Assembly (NCBI GenBank): GCA_029319145.1
Contig: CP119753.1
Location: forward strand, 3,720,001 to 3,784,000
DNA: 64,000 bases
Direction: 5' to 3'
DNA from: Microbacter sp. GSS18
GTDB lineage: Bacteria > Actinomycetota > Actinomycetes > Actinomycetales > Microbacteriaceae
Position numbers and translations under genes: made by a program. Under the pieces are notes generated by a model, which was given only the letters and a program-made list of their open reading frames with translations, searched no databases and was not told the origin of the DNA. Below are positions 8,711 to 16,167 of this stretch, one piece after another. How positions within the stretch are numbered: position 1 is the first letter of the stretch; each line of letters starts with the position of its first letter.

Positions 8711-9124
8711 ATGAACGAGATCTCGAGACGCACAGTAGCCAAGGGCATCGCTTGGGCGACACCCGCGATCGCCATCGCGGCGGCCGTTCCGCAGGCGGCG
8801 GCCTCGGAGGATCCCTGTGCGCCGCAGGCCGAAGGCAGCCTGCTGTGCTGCGACCCTGGCTACCTCGAGGTGTCGGTGTCGAACATGCCGTGCTCGCCCG
8901 ACGCGATCATCGTCGAGGGCTGGCGCGACGCCGCCGGGCGCATCTGGCCGCCGACGTCGCCGCGGCTCCTCGAACCCAATCAGCGCGCGAACGTCTCGTT
9001 CCCCGGTGCGGCCGATTGCGCGGCGCCGACCGGCGAGGTGCTGTGGCGCTACCAGAGCGCAACCGCGCAGCAGGCCCTCAGCGTGGACCTCGCGGCCCAC
9101 ATCAACCCCGACTGCACGGTCTGA
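8711..9124 (+). CDS. Small Tat-exported cysteine-containing protein, function unknown
   Basis: 137 residues. The N-terminus reads ISRRTVAKGIAWATPAIA followed by an alanine-rich segment to about residue 32, a twin-arginine signal of the SRRxVxKG type, so the folded protein would leave the cell through the Tat route. The mature part is ~105 residues with cysteines in the patterns CAP, LLCC, MPC, DCA and DCTV, consistent with disulfides, and no catalytic motif that I recognise. ATG 8711 is chosen because the Tat motif follows it directly and CGGAG lies upstream. Genes of this type are common in Microbacteriaceae as secreted proteins of unknown role. Confidence 0.7.
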   Translation: MNEISRRTVAKGIAWATPAIAIAAAVPQAAASEDPCAPQAEGSLLCCDPGYLEVSVSNMPCSPDAIIVEGWRDAAGRIWPPTSPRLLEPNQRANVSFPGAADCAAPTGEVLWRYQSATAQQALSVDLAAHINPDCTV

Positions 9125-9228
9125 CGGCGGGGGATTCGCGACCACGACGGCCGTCGAGCGCATCGTCCGCGCCCGCCCGCCCACGCGCGCGATCGCTTGG
9201 CTGCGGACGCCGCAGAGGGCGGCTCTTC

Positions 9229-9275
9229 CGGCAGCGGGAGCCAAGCAAGCTCCTGGTGGCTCGAGTCGGTCGGCG
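9229..9275 (+). repeat. Diverged single copy of the 130-bp repeat motif
   Basis: GGCAGCGGGAGCCAAGCAAGC... continuing to GGCTCGAGTCGGTCGGCG aligns with the second half of the tandem unit (GGCATCGGGCGCCAAGCGAGC... GGCTCG...GTCGGCG). A nearby GCTTGGCT (9195-9202) is the reverse complement of AGCCAAGC (9239-9246), giving an inverted pair. The 290-bp gap between the convergent genes shows nothing coding. Confidence 0.4.
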
Positions 9276-9382
9276 GTCGTGGTCGCACGAGTCCGTGGTT
9301 GCGGCATCGGACGCCACGTGATCGGGGGCGCCCGGGGTCAGCGGGCAGCATCGGCTCGCTGCTGCGGTCGCAACGGGCACCA

Positions 9383-9400
9383 CGCCCGGCGCGTTCCGGG
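9383..9400. terminator. Short hairpin downstream of the amidase gene
   Basis: GCCCGG / CCGGGC perfect 6-bp arms with a 6-nt loop, 15 bp past the amidase stop codon on the minus strand. No T-run. Confidence 0.4.
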
Positions 9401-9414
9401 CCCCTGAACCTTGC

Positions 9415-11127
9415 TCAGCCGAGCTCGGGCGTGCGGGGCGGCACCGTCCGGCGCGGCCGGAGGGATTCGAAAGCGAGCGCCCACGTGAGGAGGTCGCGGT
9501 CGGCGTAGGCGCTGCCGGCGAACGTCAGGCCCACCGGCATCCCGATGTCGGCCATCGTGCCCATCGGCACCGTCACGGTGGGGATGCCCAGGTGCCGGAT
9601 CGCGAGGTTGCCGTTGGCGACCCACACGCCGTTCGCCCACGCGGCGTCAGCCGAGGCCTCGTTCACGTCGGCGTCCGCGGGCCCCACGTCGGCCATCGCC
9701 GGGAACACCACGGCATCGAGCGCGAGCTCTCCCATCCAGTCCTCGAGGTCGAGGCGGCGGGTCTCCTCGAGCCCGCGCAGACCTTCTTCGAGGTGCGGGA
9801 TGTCGGCGAACGAGGCGTGCGGATGCTCGCGCACCTGCGCCGGATAGGTGACGATGTCGTCGTCGAAGCCGGTGTACCGGTCGGGCAGGGCGCCCTCGGG
9901 CTGCGGGAAGATCCTCGTTCCGTCCACGCCGTCGAGCCGGTCGAGGTTCGGGTCGCCGTTCGCGCGCAGGAAGTCGTCCCATGCCCACGCCGACAGGTCC
10001 ACGATCTCGGACTTCAGGAACGCGGGGCTCACGAGCCCCCGCGTCATGAGCGTCGGCGCTCCGGCCCGGTCGCCCTCGTAGTTCGTCACGGTGGGGAAGT
10101 CGACCTCGACCACCTCGGCGCCGGCGGCCTCGAGGTCGCGGCGCGCCGCCCGCCACAGCTCGATCACCGAGTCGCGCGTCACGATGCGCTCGCCCGTCGA
10201 GCCGCCGATGGTGGTGCCGGTGCCGGCATCCGGGTCGGCGTTGATGTACATGCGGGGGATGCCGAAGCGCTTCCCCCGCAGCGAGCCCGATGCCGCGTCC
10301 GCAAGCGCAGCGAACGGCGCGGCGCGCATGGCGGATGCCGACGGCACCTCGATCCAGGGCTGGGCGCGCCAGAAGTCGCCGCGGGTCTCGGGGTCGTCGG
10401 CGACCATGACGTCGAGGATCTCGAGCATGTCGGCCATGGTGCGGGTGTGCGGCACGACGACGTCCATCGTCGGGACGAGCGGCCAGTTGCCGCGCACCGA
10501 GATGACGCCGCGCGAGGGCGTGTAGGCGCACAGCGCGTTGCAGGACGCCGGAGCGCGGCCGCTCGACCACGTCTCCTCGCCGAGGCCGAACGCCGAGAAG
10601 GACGCGGCGGTGGCGGTACCCGAGCCGTTGGACGAGCCCGAGCCGAAGGCCGACGTGAGGTAGTCGGCGTTGTAGGGGCTCTCGGCGCGCCCGTAGACGC
10701 CCCGCTGCATGCCGCCGTTCGCCATGGGCGGCATGTTGGTGAGCCCGAGCAGGATGCAGCCTGCCCCACGCAGCCGCGAGATCGAGAACGCGTCGTGCTG
10801 GGCGATGAGGTCGGCGAACGCGGGGGAGCCGGAGGCGACCGTCAGGCCCGCTGCCATGTACGAGTCCTTCGCGGTGTACGGGATGCCGTCCAGCGGGCCG
10901 AGGGTCTCGCCCGCCGCTCGGCGCGCGTCGGACGCCGCCGCTTCGGCGAGAGCGTCGGGGTTGCGCACGACGACGGCGTTGAGGGCGGTCTCGGTGCCCG
11001 GCGCGTCATACGCGTCGATGCGGGCGAGGTAGGCCTCGACCAGCCCGACGCTGGTCACCGCACCTGCTTCGAGCGCCGCGCGCAGGTCGGCGATAGACGC
11101 CTCGACGACGGGGAAGTGCGCGCTCAT
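9415..11127 (-). CDS. Amidase signature family protein
   Basis: 570 residues. Amidase-signature core: IPYTAKDSY with the catalytic lysine near residue 86, and FGSGSSNGSGTATAA near 160-170 with the Ser-cis-Ser pair of the Ser-Ser-Lys triad. The family hydrolyses amide bonds (indoleacetamide, fatty amides, ureido compounds and others); the substrate is not visible. The frame is open 116 codons upstream, but ATG 11127 (MSAHFPVVEAS) is the natural start. It lies downstream of an agmatine-deiminase-like gene, so a role in using the carbamoyl product is a reasonable guess only. The junction between the two genes is disrupted by a palindromic insert. Confidence 0.85.
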   Translation of the reverse strand: MSAHFPVVEASIADLRAALEAGAVTSVGLVEAYLARIDAYDAPGTETALNAVVVRNPDALAEAAASDARRAAGETLGPLDGIPYTAKDSYMAAGLTVASGSPAFADLIAQHDAFSISRLRGAGCILLGLTNMPPMANGGMQRGVYGRAESPYNADYLTSAFGSGSSNGSGTATAASFSAFGLGEETWSSGRAPASCNALCAYTPSRGVISVRGNWPLVPTMDVVVPHTRTMADMLEILDVMVADDPETRGDFWRAQPWIEVPSASAMRAAPFAALADAASGSLRGKRFGIPRMYINADPDAGTGTTIGGSTGERIVTRDSVIELWRAARRDLEAAGAEVVEVDFPTVTNYEGDRAGAPTLMTRGLVSPAFLKSEIVDLSAWAWDDFLRANGDPNLDRLDGVDGTRIFPQPEGALPDRYTGFDDDIVTYPAQVREHPHASFADIPHLEEGLRGLEETRRLDLEDWMGELALDAVVFPAMADVGPADADVNEASADAAWANGVWVANGNLAIRHLGIPTVTVPMGTMADIGMPVGLTFAGSAYADRDLLTWALAFESLRPRRTVPPRTPELG

Positions 11128-11303
11128 CGGGCGACCGCCCAGGCTGACGCATCCGCTGTCCCGCGTGCGGAACGGCGGGGATCGTGCCGGACACGCCGGA
11201 TGGCGGATGCCGCAACCCCGCGTGTCGCGGAGGATTCCCGCCGTTCCGCACCGGCGCGTCGTGGCTGCGGGCCGGGGTGCCAGGCGCTCATCGGGCGACC
11301 GCC
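11120..11303 (-). repeat. Palindromic element bounded by a 20-bp direct repeat at a gene junction
   Basis: The 20-mer GCGCTCATCGGGCGACCGCC occurs at 11120-11139 and again at 11284-11303. Copy one holds the amidase start (CAT), copy two the deiminase stop (TCA); each copy contains TCAT, which is ATGA on the minus strand. Between them lies a large imperfect hairpin: GTGCGGAACGGCGGG (11165-11179) pairs perfectly with CCCGCCGTTCCGCAC (11237-11251), with further pairing inside (GACACG / CGTGT). The layout suggests that a 144-bp palindromic piece entered a former 4-nt ATGA overlap and duplicated the site. No clear terminal inverted repeats are seen. Confidence 0.6.
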
Positions 11304-12316
11304 GCCGGCTGCTGCTGCGTGATGCAGTGGATGCCGCCGCCGCGCGCGAGGATCGGGCGCGCGTCGATCGTGACGACGTCGCGGCCGTAGGCCTCGCGCA
11401 GGATGGCCGCGGCGCGCTCGTCAGCTTCGGGCTCACCGTAGCCGCACGCGATGACGCCGTCGTTGACGACGACATGGTTGACGTAGCTGTAGTCGACGAA
11501 GCCGTCCTCGTCGGTCAGCGTCGCCGGCGCGGGCAGCTCGATGATCTCGAGCGAGCGTCCCGCGGCATCCGTCGCCCGCTCGAGCGCGGCGCGGACCTCG
11601 CGTGACACCGCGTAGTCGGGGTGCGCCGGGTCGTCCTGCCAGTGCAACAGCACCGTGCCGGGCTTCGCGAAGGTCGCGACCATGTCGACGTGCCCGCGGG
11701 TGCCCCAGCCGGCGTAGTCGCGCCACAGCCCCTTCGGCAGCCAGATCGCGTGGGTCGCGCCGATGGTGCGCTCGAGCTCGGCCTCGACGCGCTCCTTCGT
11801 GGCGTACGGGTTGCGTCGCGGGTCGAGCTGCACCGTCTCGGTCACCAGCACGGTGCCCTCGCCGTCGACGTGGATGCCGCCGCCCTCGTTAACGAGCGCC
11901 GAGACGAGATGCTGCGCGCCGGCGTGCGCTCCGACGAACGACGCGATGCGGTCGTCGCGCGTCCAGGTCGCCCACGCGTTCGCGCCCCACCCGTTGAAGG
12001 TCCAGTCGACGGCGCCGAGGGCGCCGACCTCGTCGAGCACGAAGGTGGGGCCGATGTCGCGCATCCAGAAGTCGTCGAGCGGTGCTTCGACGATCTCGAC
12101 CTCGCTCGCCAGGCGCGCGCGGGCCTCGCCGACAGCCGACGGGTCGACCACCATCGTGACGGGCTCGAATCGGGCTGCCGCGTTGGCCACGGCCGCCCAC
12201 GTGTCGCGGGCCTCGTCGGCGGACGCGGGGTCGTCGCCGAGGGTCTGGCCCACGCGGGGGAAGGCCATCCACAGGCGGTCGTGCGGCGCCCACTCGGGCG
12301 GCATCATCCAGGTCAT
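11288..12316 (-). CDS. Agmatine deiminase / peptidylarginine deiminase family protein
   Basis: 342 residues, the usual length for the bacterial PAD_porph/agmatine deiminase family. Visible family motifs: FWMRDIGPTF, FNGWG, NEGGGIHVDGEGT, GHVDMVATF with the catalytic His/Asp, and GGGIHCITQQQP near the C-terminus with the catalytic cysteine near residue 331. Agmatine deiminases turn agmatine into N-carbamoylputrescine and ammonia, so a cytoplasmic role in arginine-derived polyamine use is likely. Divergent from a TetR regulator across a perfect palindrome; TAAGTT (12343-12348, minus strand) within the operator could be its -10. Confidence 0.87.
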   Translation of the reverse strand: MTWMMPPEWAPHDRLWMAFPRVGQTLGDDPASADEARDTWAAVANAAARFEPVTMVVDPSAVGEARARLASEVEIVEAPLDDFWMRDIGPTFVLDEVGALGAVDWTFNGWGANAWATWTRDDRIASFVGAHAGAQHLVSALVNEGGGIHVDGEGTVLVTETVQLDPRRNPYATKERVEAELERTIGATHAIWLPKGLWRDYAGWGTRGHVDMVATFAKPGTVLLHWQDDPAHPDYAVSREVRAALERATDAAGRSLEIIELPAPATLTDEDGFVDYSYVNHVVVNDGVIACGYGEPEADERAAAILREAYGRDVVTIDARPILARGGGIHCITQQQPAAVAR

Positions 12317-12344
12317 CGAGGTCTCCGGTCGGGGCTGGGCAAAC

Positions 12345-12368
12345 TTATTGATCAGTCGATCAATAAGG
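12345..12368. promoter_or_regulatory. TetR-type operator, perfect palindrome
   Basis: CTTATTGATC-AGTC-GATCAATAAG: two perfect 10-bp arms, AT-rich in a ~70% GC region, in the 78-bp gap between the deiminase (-) and TetR (+) genes. It overlaps the likely -10 of the deiminase and sits just before TAAGGT (12372-12377), a possible -10 for the regulator, so one bound dimer could repress both directions. Confidence 0.75.
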
Positions 12369-12394
12369 GTTAAGGTAGCCAGCGGAGGGGAATC

Positions 12395-13015
12395 ATGTCA
12401 ACCACCCGGGCCCGCACCCGCAAGGCGCCGTCCGAGCGGTCCGCCGAGATCGTCGCGGCGGCCACCGAGCTCGCGCGCGCGGAGGGACTGAGTGCCCTCA
12501 CACAGCGCGCGGTCGCCACCCGCGCCGGTGTCGCCGTCGGCCTCGTCGCCCACTACCGGCCCATGGATCAGCTCGTGGCCGAGGTCTACCTCGACCTCGT
12601 CGGAGCCGAGCTGCGCGAGGTCGAGGTCGCGCTCGCCGCGGTCGCCGACCCCGCCGCGCGGCTGCGCCTGCTCATCGACACGCTCGTGGCCGGCGACCGC
12701 GACGACATCACGGTGGTGTGGGTCGAGGGCTGGGCGATGGCGCGGCGCAGCCCGGCGCTCGCCGATGCGGTCCGCGCCGAGATGGCGCGCTGGCAGGACA
12801 TGGTCCACGATCTCGTCGCCGACGGATGCCGCTCCGGTGCGTTCTCGACGCCCGAGCCCGGCGACGTCGCGTGGCAGCTGCTCGGCATGATCGACGGCAT
12901 CAACGCGCAGTCGCTCGCGCGGGGCGCGGATGCCGCGGCCTTCGCCGAGCGCGTCGCGCGCGCGGCGGAAGCGCTCGTCGAGGCGAAGCAGGGAGCGCTG
13001 CGCGGGGACGGCTGA
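12395..13015 (+). CDS. TetR/AcrR family transcriptional regulator
   Basis: 206 residues. The N-terminal helix-turn-helix (about residues 12-58: RSAEIVAAATELARAEG then LTQRAVATRAGVAVGLVAHY) is typical TetR, most like the BetI/PksA-type group; the C-terminal part is the ligand-binding helical domain. GGAGGGG precedes ATG 12395 at a normal distance. It is likely the local repressor of the deiminase-amidase pair and of itself through the palindrome at 12345-12368. The ligand may be agmatine or another amine, which is inference from neighbours. Confidence 0.88.
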   Translation: MSTTRARTRKAPSERSAEIVAAATELARAEGLSALTQRAVATRAGVAVGLVAHYRPMDQLVAEVYLDLVGAELREVEVALAAVADPAARLRLLIDTLVAGDRDDITVVWVEGWAMARRSPALADAVRAEMARWQDMVHDLVADGCRSGAFSTPEPGDVAWQLLGMIDGINAQSLARGADAAAFAERVARAAEALVEAKQGALRGDG

Positions 13016-13074
13016 AGCGGGCGATCCGCGCGCGAGGTGGCGCGCACCCGCCGCGCGGGCATACAACTGGGAAC

Positions 13075-14346
13075 GTGGAGGGCTGGGGACTCGTCATCAT
13101 CCTGGGGGCGCTGATCGCGTTCGCGCCGTTCTCGAAGCGGCTCGCGGGCACGCCGATCACGCCCGCCATCGTGTTCACCGGTGTGGGGTTCGTGCTGGGC
13201 ACGTCCGCGCTCAGCGTGCTGGATCCGGCGATCGATTCGTCGGGCCTGCGCCTCATCGCCGAGCTGTCGCTCACGCTCGTGCTGTTCTCGGATGCCGCCT
13301 CGCTCGATGTCCGGCGCCTCCGGCGCCAGACGACGCTGCCCGCGCGGCTGCTGCTCATCGCCCTGCCGCTGACGATCGTGCTGGGCGCGCTGCTCGCGCT
13401 TCCCCTGTTCCCCGAGCTGTCGATCTTCTCCGCCCTGGCGCTCGCCGTCATGCTCGCGCCGACGGATGCCGCCCTGGGTCAGGCGGTCGTGTCGGACCGG
13501 CGACTGCCCACGATGCTGCGCCAGGGCCTCAACGCCGAGAGCGGTCTGAACGACGGCATCTGCGTTCCGATCCTCGTCGCCGCGATCGCGTTCGCCGAGG
13601 TCGAAGAGGCCCCGAGCCTGGAAGGACAGATCCTCGTCGATCTGGTCCGCGAGCTCTCGATCGCGCTCGCCGTGGGGATCGCCATCGGTCTCGTGGCCGT
13701 CGGGATCGTCCGGGTCGCCGATCGTCGCGGGTGGATCAGCGACGACTGGGCCATGATCCTCGCGGCGGCCACCGCGCTTCTGGCCTACACGGCGACCGAT
13801 CATCTCCACGGCAGCGGCTTCATCGCGGCCTTCACGGCGGGGATCGTCTACGGCCGAGGACTCGGTCCGCGCGCCGCGGCCACGATCCACCTGGACGAGC
13901 GTGTGGGTCAGATGCTGAGCGCCGCGACCTTCCTGCTGTTCGGTGCGGTCATGGTCGGTCCGGCTCTCGCGGGGCTCGACGTGCGGGTCGTCGTCTACGC
14001 GGTGCTCAGCCTCACGGTCGTGCGGATGCTCCCCGTCGCGGTGTCGCTGCTCGGCAGCGGCGCCTCGATGCCCACGGTGCTCTTCGCGGGCTGGTTCGGC
14101 CCGCGCGGACTCGCGACGATCGTGTTCGCCCTGATCATCATCGACGAGTCGGACCTGTCCGAGGCCCCGGTCATCATGCAGACCGCCGTCGTCGTCGTGC
14201 TGTTCAGCGTCATCGCGCACGGGCTCACGGCGCCGTGGCTGACCGCGCGCTACGCGCGGTGGCTCGATGGCCACCGCGATGACCTGGCGCACCGCGGCGA
14301 GGCCCCGTCGCCCACCGGTGCACCGGGCGAGAACCACGAGCGGTGA
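13075..14346 (+). CDS. Cation:proton antiporter, CPA family
   Basis: 423 residues with about twelve hydrophobic segments. VMLAPTDAALGQAV, LNAESGLNDGI (family Asn-Asp ion-binding region) and FGPRGLATIVFAL are motifs of NhaP-type sodium/proton antiporters. The membrane part ends near residue 400, with a short charged tail, so there is no regulatory TrkA or cAMP domain. It would exchange Na+ or K+ for H+ at the cytoplasmic membrane. GTG 13075 is chosen; TACAAC lies 7 nt before it, close to the leaderless pattern. The frame runs open upstream through the TetR gene but is not coding there. Confidence 0.85.
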   Translation: MEGWGLVIILGALIAFAPFSKRLAGTPITPAIVFTGVGFVLGTSALSVLDPAIDSSGLRLIAELSLTLVLFSDAASLDVRRLRRQTTLPARLLLIALPLTIVLGALLALPLFPELSIFSALALAVMLAPTDAALGQAVVSDRRLPTMLRQGLNAESGLNDGICVPILVAAIAFAEVEEAPSLEGQILVDLVRELSIALAVGIAIGLVAVGIVRVADRRGWISDDWAMILAAATALLAYTATDHLHGSGFIAAFTAGIVYGRGLGPRAAATIHLDERVGQMLSAATFLLFGAVMVGPALAGLDVRVVVYAVLSLTVVRMLPVAVSLLGSGASMPTVLFAGWFGPRGLATIVFALIIIDESDLSEAPVIMQTAVVVVLFSVIAHGLTAPWLTARYARWLDGHRDDLAHRGEAPSPTGAPGENHER

Positions 14347-14418
14347 CAGGCGCCCCACCGTCGGCGGCGCGCGTGCAATGCGGGCCCGCTCGGCCCGCTC
14401 CGGGGGGAGGATGGAGCC

Positions 14419-15252
14419 ATGCTGACGATCCCCACCGTGACCCTCAACGACGGCACCTCCTTCCCCGAGCTCGGACTCGGGACGTACAACCTCACAGGTG
14501 AGGAGGGCATCACCGCCATCGTCACCGCCATCGGCTCGGGGTATCGGCTGCTGGACACGGCGGTCAACTACGGCAACGAGTCCGAGGTCGGCGAGGCGGT
14601 GCGCCGCAGCGACGTCGATCGGGACGAGCTTCTGGTGACCTCGAAGGTGCCCGGGCGTCACCACGGCCGCGAGGAGGCGGTCGCCAGCATCCGCGGGTCG
14701 CTGGAGCGGCTGGGGCTGGAGCGCATCGATCTGCAGCTCATCCACTGGCCGAACCCGAGTGTCGGCAAGTGGCTCGACACATGGCGCGGCCTCATCGACG
14801 CGCGCGAGCAGGGTCTGGTCCGTTCGATCGGCGTGTCGAACTTCACGGAGGACATGCTGACGCGACTCGAGGGCGAGACGGGCGTCATGCCCGCGGTCAA
14901 CCAGATCGAGCTGCACCCGTACTTCACGCAGGCGGCGCTGCGCGCCTTCCACCACGCCCACGGCATCCGCACCGAGAGCTGGAGTCCGCTGGCGCGCCGC
15001 AGCGAGCTGCTCGGCGAACCGCTCATCGCCGACCTCGCCGAGACCTACGGGGTCAGCCCCACCCAGCTCGTGTTGCGGTGGCACGTGCAGCTCGGCGCGA
15101 CGCCGATCCCGAAGTCCGCTGACCCTGCACGTCAGCGTGAGAACGCCGACGTGTTCGACTTCTCGCTCACCGAGGACCACATGGTCGCGATCTCGCGCCT
15201 CGAGCGCGGTCGCCTGTTCGGGGCGGATCCCCTGACGCACGAGGAGATGTAG
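14419..15252 (+). CDS. Aldo/keto reductase (2,5-diketogluconate reductase-like)
   Basis: 277 residues, standard length. Visible catalytic set: Asp46 and Tyr51 in LLDTAVNYGNE, a lysine in LLVTSKVPGRH near residue 76, and the histidine in LQLIHWPNP near 110. The C-terminal IPKSADPARQRENADVF binds NADPH. AKR5-like enzymes reduce small keto sugars or aldehydes with NADPH in the cytoplasm. The natural substrate is unknown. It lies alone between the antiporter and a convergent NmrA-like gene. Confidence 0.87.
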   Translation: MLTIPTVTLNDGTSFPELGLGTYNLTGEEGITAIVTAIGSGYRLLDTAVNYGNESEVGEAVRRSDVDRDELLVTSKVPGRHHGREEAVASIRGSLERLGLERIDLQLIHWPNPSVGKWLDTWRGLIDAREQGLVRSIGVSNFTEDMLTRLEGETGVMPAVNQIELHPYFTQAALRAFHHAHGIRTESWSPLARRSELLGEPLIADLAETYGVSPTQLVLRWHVQLGATPIPKSADPARQRENADVFDFSLTEDHMVAISRLERGRLFGADPLTHEEM

Positions 15253-15267
15253 GGACCGGCGACGCCG

Positions 15268-16056
15268 TCACGTCCCGGCCGGGGCCGGGGGAGCGGATGC
15301 CGCGACAGCGCGGACCGGCTGGGCGGCGAGCCACTCGGCGAACGGCGGACCCACGAGCTCGGCGTCGGCGCCGGGCAGAACGAGCCCGGCCCGCATGCCT
15401 TTCATCTGGGCGCCCGGCACGCTCACGCTCGGCAGCCACCCGCGGTGGCGGGCGGCACGGGCGTAGTCGCGCACCATGTCGTCCAGGCGCTCCTCCCGCG
15501 GGCCGGCGACGTCGCGCGTGCGACCCGCGGCGGGGGCGCCCGCGAGGAGCGCGAGGCGGGCGGCCGCGTCGGCGGCCGCGATCGGCTGGATCCGCGCCCG
15601 GGGCGCGACGTGGAACGGGCCGATCGTCGCGGCGGCGAAGATCTGACCGGCGAACTCGTGGAACTGGGTGAGGCGCTGGATCGTCCACGGCGTCGCGGAT
15701 GCCTGCACCGCCCGCTCGTGAGCGAGCTTGCCGGCGTAGTAGCCGTGCGGCACGCGGTCGATGCCTACGATCGAGGGCACCACGATGTTCGCCACCCCTC
15801 GACGAGCCGCCGCGGCCGTCAGGTTCGCCGTCGTGGTCGTGAAGAACCTCGCAGCCTCGTCCGCCGACAGGGTAGAGAGGTTGACGGCGTCGATGACGGC
15901 GTCGACGCCGTCGAGCGCGGCATCCAGGCCACCCCCGGTCGTCAGGTCGACGCCCGTCGCGCGGGCGAGCACGACCGGCTCGTCCCCGCGCGCCCGCACC
16001 GCCTGGACGATATGGCGGCCGAGTGTTCCGGTGCCGCCCGTGATCGCGATCCTCAT
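15268..16056 (-). CDS. NmrA/SDR-type NAD(P)-binding protein, likely ECF41 partner
   Basis: 262 residues. Starts MRIAITGGTGTLGRHI with the GxxGxxG dinucleotide-binding loop; later FTTTTANLTAAAARRGVANIVVPSIVG and a FHEFAGQI segment, typical of NmrA-like atypical short-chain dehydrogenases/epimerases. ATG 16056 is chosen over one 18 bp upstream because AGGAGGA sits 5 nt before it. It is divergent from an ECF41 sigma factor. ECF41 genes are usually paired with a COE-type gene (carboxymuconolactone decarboxylase, oxidoreductase or epimerase), so this is probably its regulated partner. Substrate unknown. Confidence 0.8.
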   Translation of the reverse strand: MRIAITGGTGTLGRHIVQAVRARGDEPVVLARATGVDLTTGGGLDAALDGVDAVIDAVNLSTLSADEAARFFTTTTANLTAAAARRGVANIVVPSIVGIDRVPHGYYAGKLAHERAVQASATPWTIQRLTQFHEFAGQIFAAATIGPFHVAPRARIQPIAAADAAARLALLAGAPAAGRTRDVAGPREERLDDMVRDYARAARHRGWLPSVSVPGAQMKGMRAGLVLPGADAELVGPPFAEWLAAQPVRAVAASAPPAPAGT

Positions 16057-16076
16057 GAGGGTCCTCCTGTGCATCC

Positions 16077-16107
16077 TGTCACTGCATCACCGACGACGCG
16101 GCCCGTC
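16077..16107 (+). promoter_or_regulatory. Possible ECF41 promoter
   Basis: TGTCACT (16077-16083) matches the ECF41 -35 TGTCACA in six of seven bases, and CGTC (16104-16107) matches the -10; the 20-nt spacer is longer than I would expect. It reads toward the sigma-factor gene, which would mean self-activation. Confidence 0.25.
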
Positions 16108-16167
16108 AGAATGTGAGGAGGCTCACGAATCGGTGCGCTGCGTCGTCGAGTGTCTGAGGGGGTGTCG

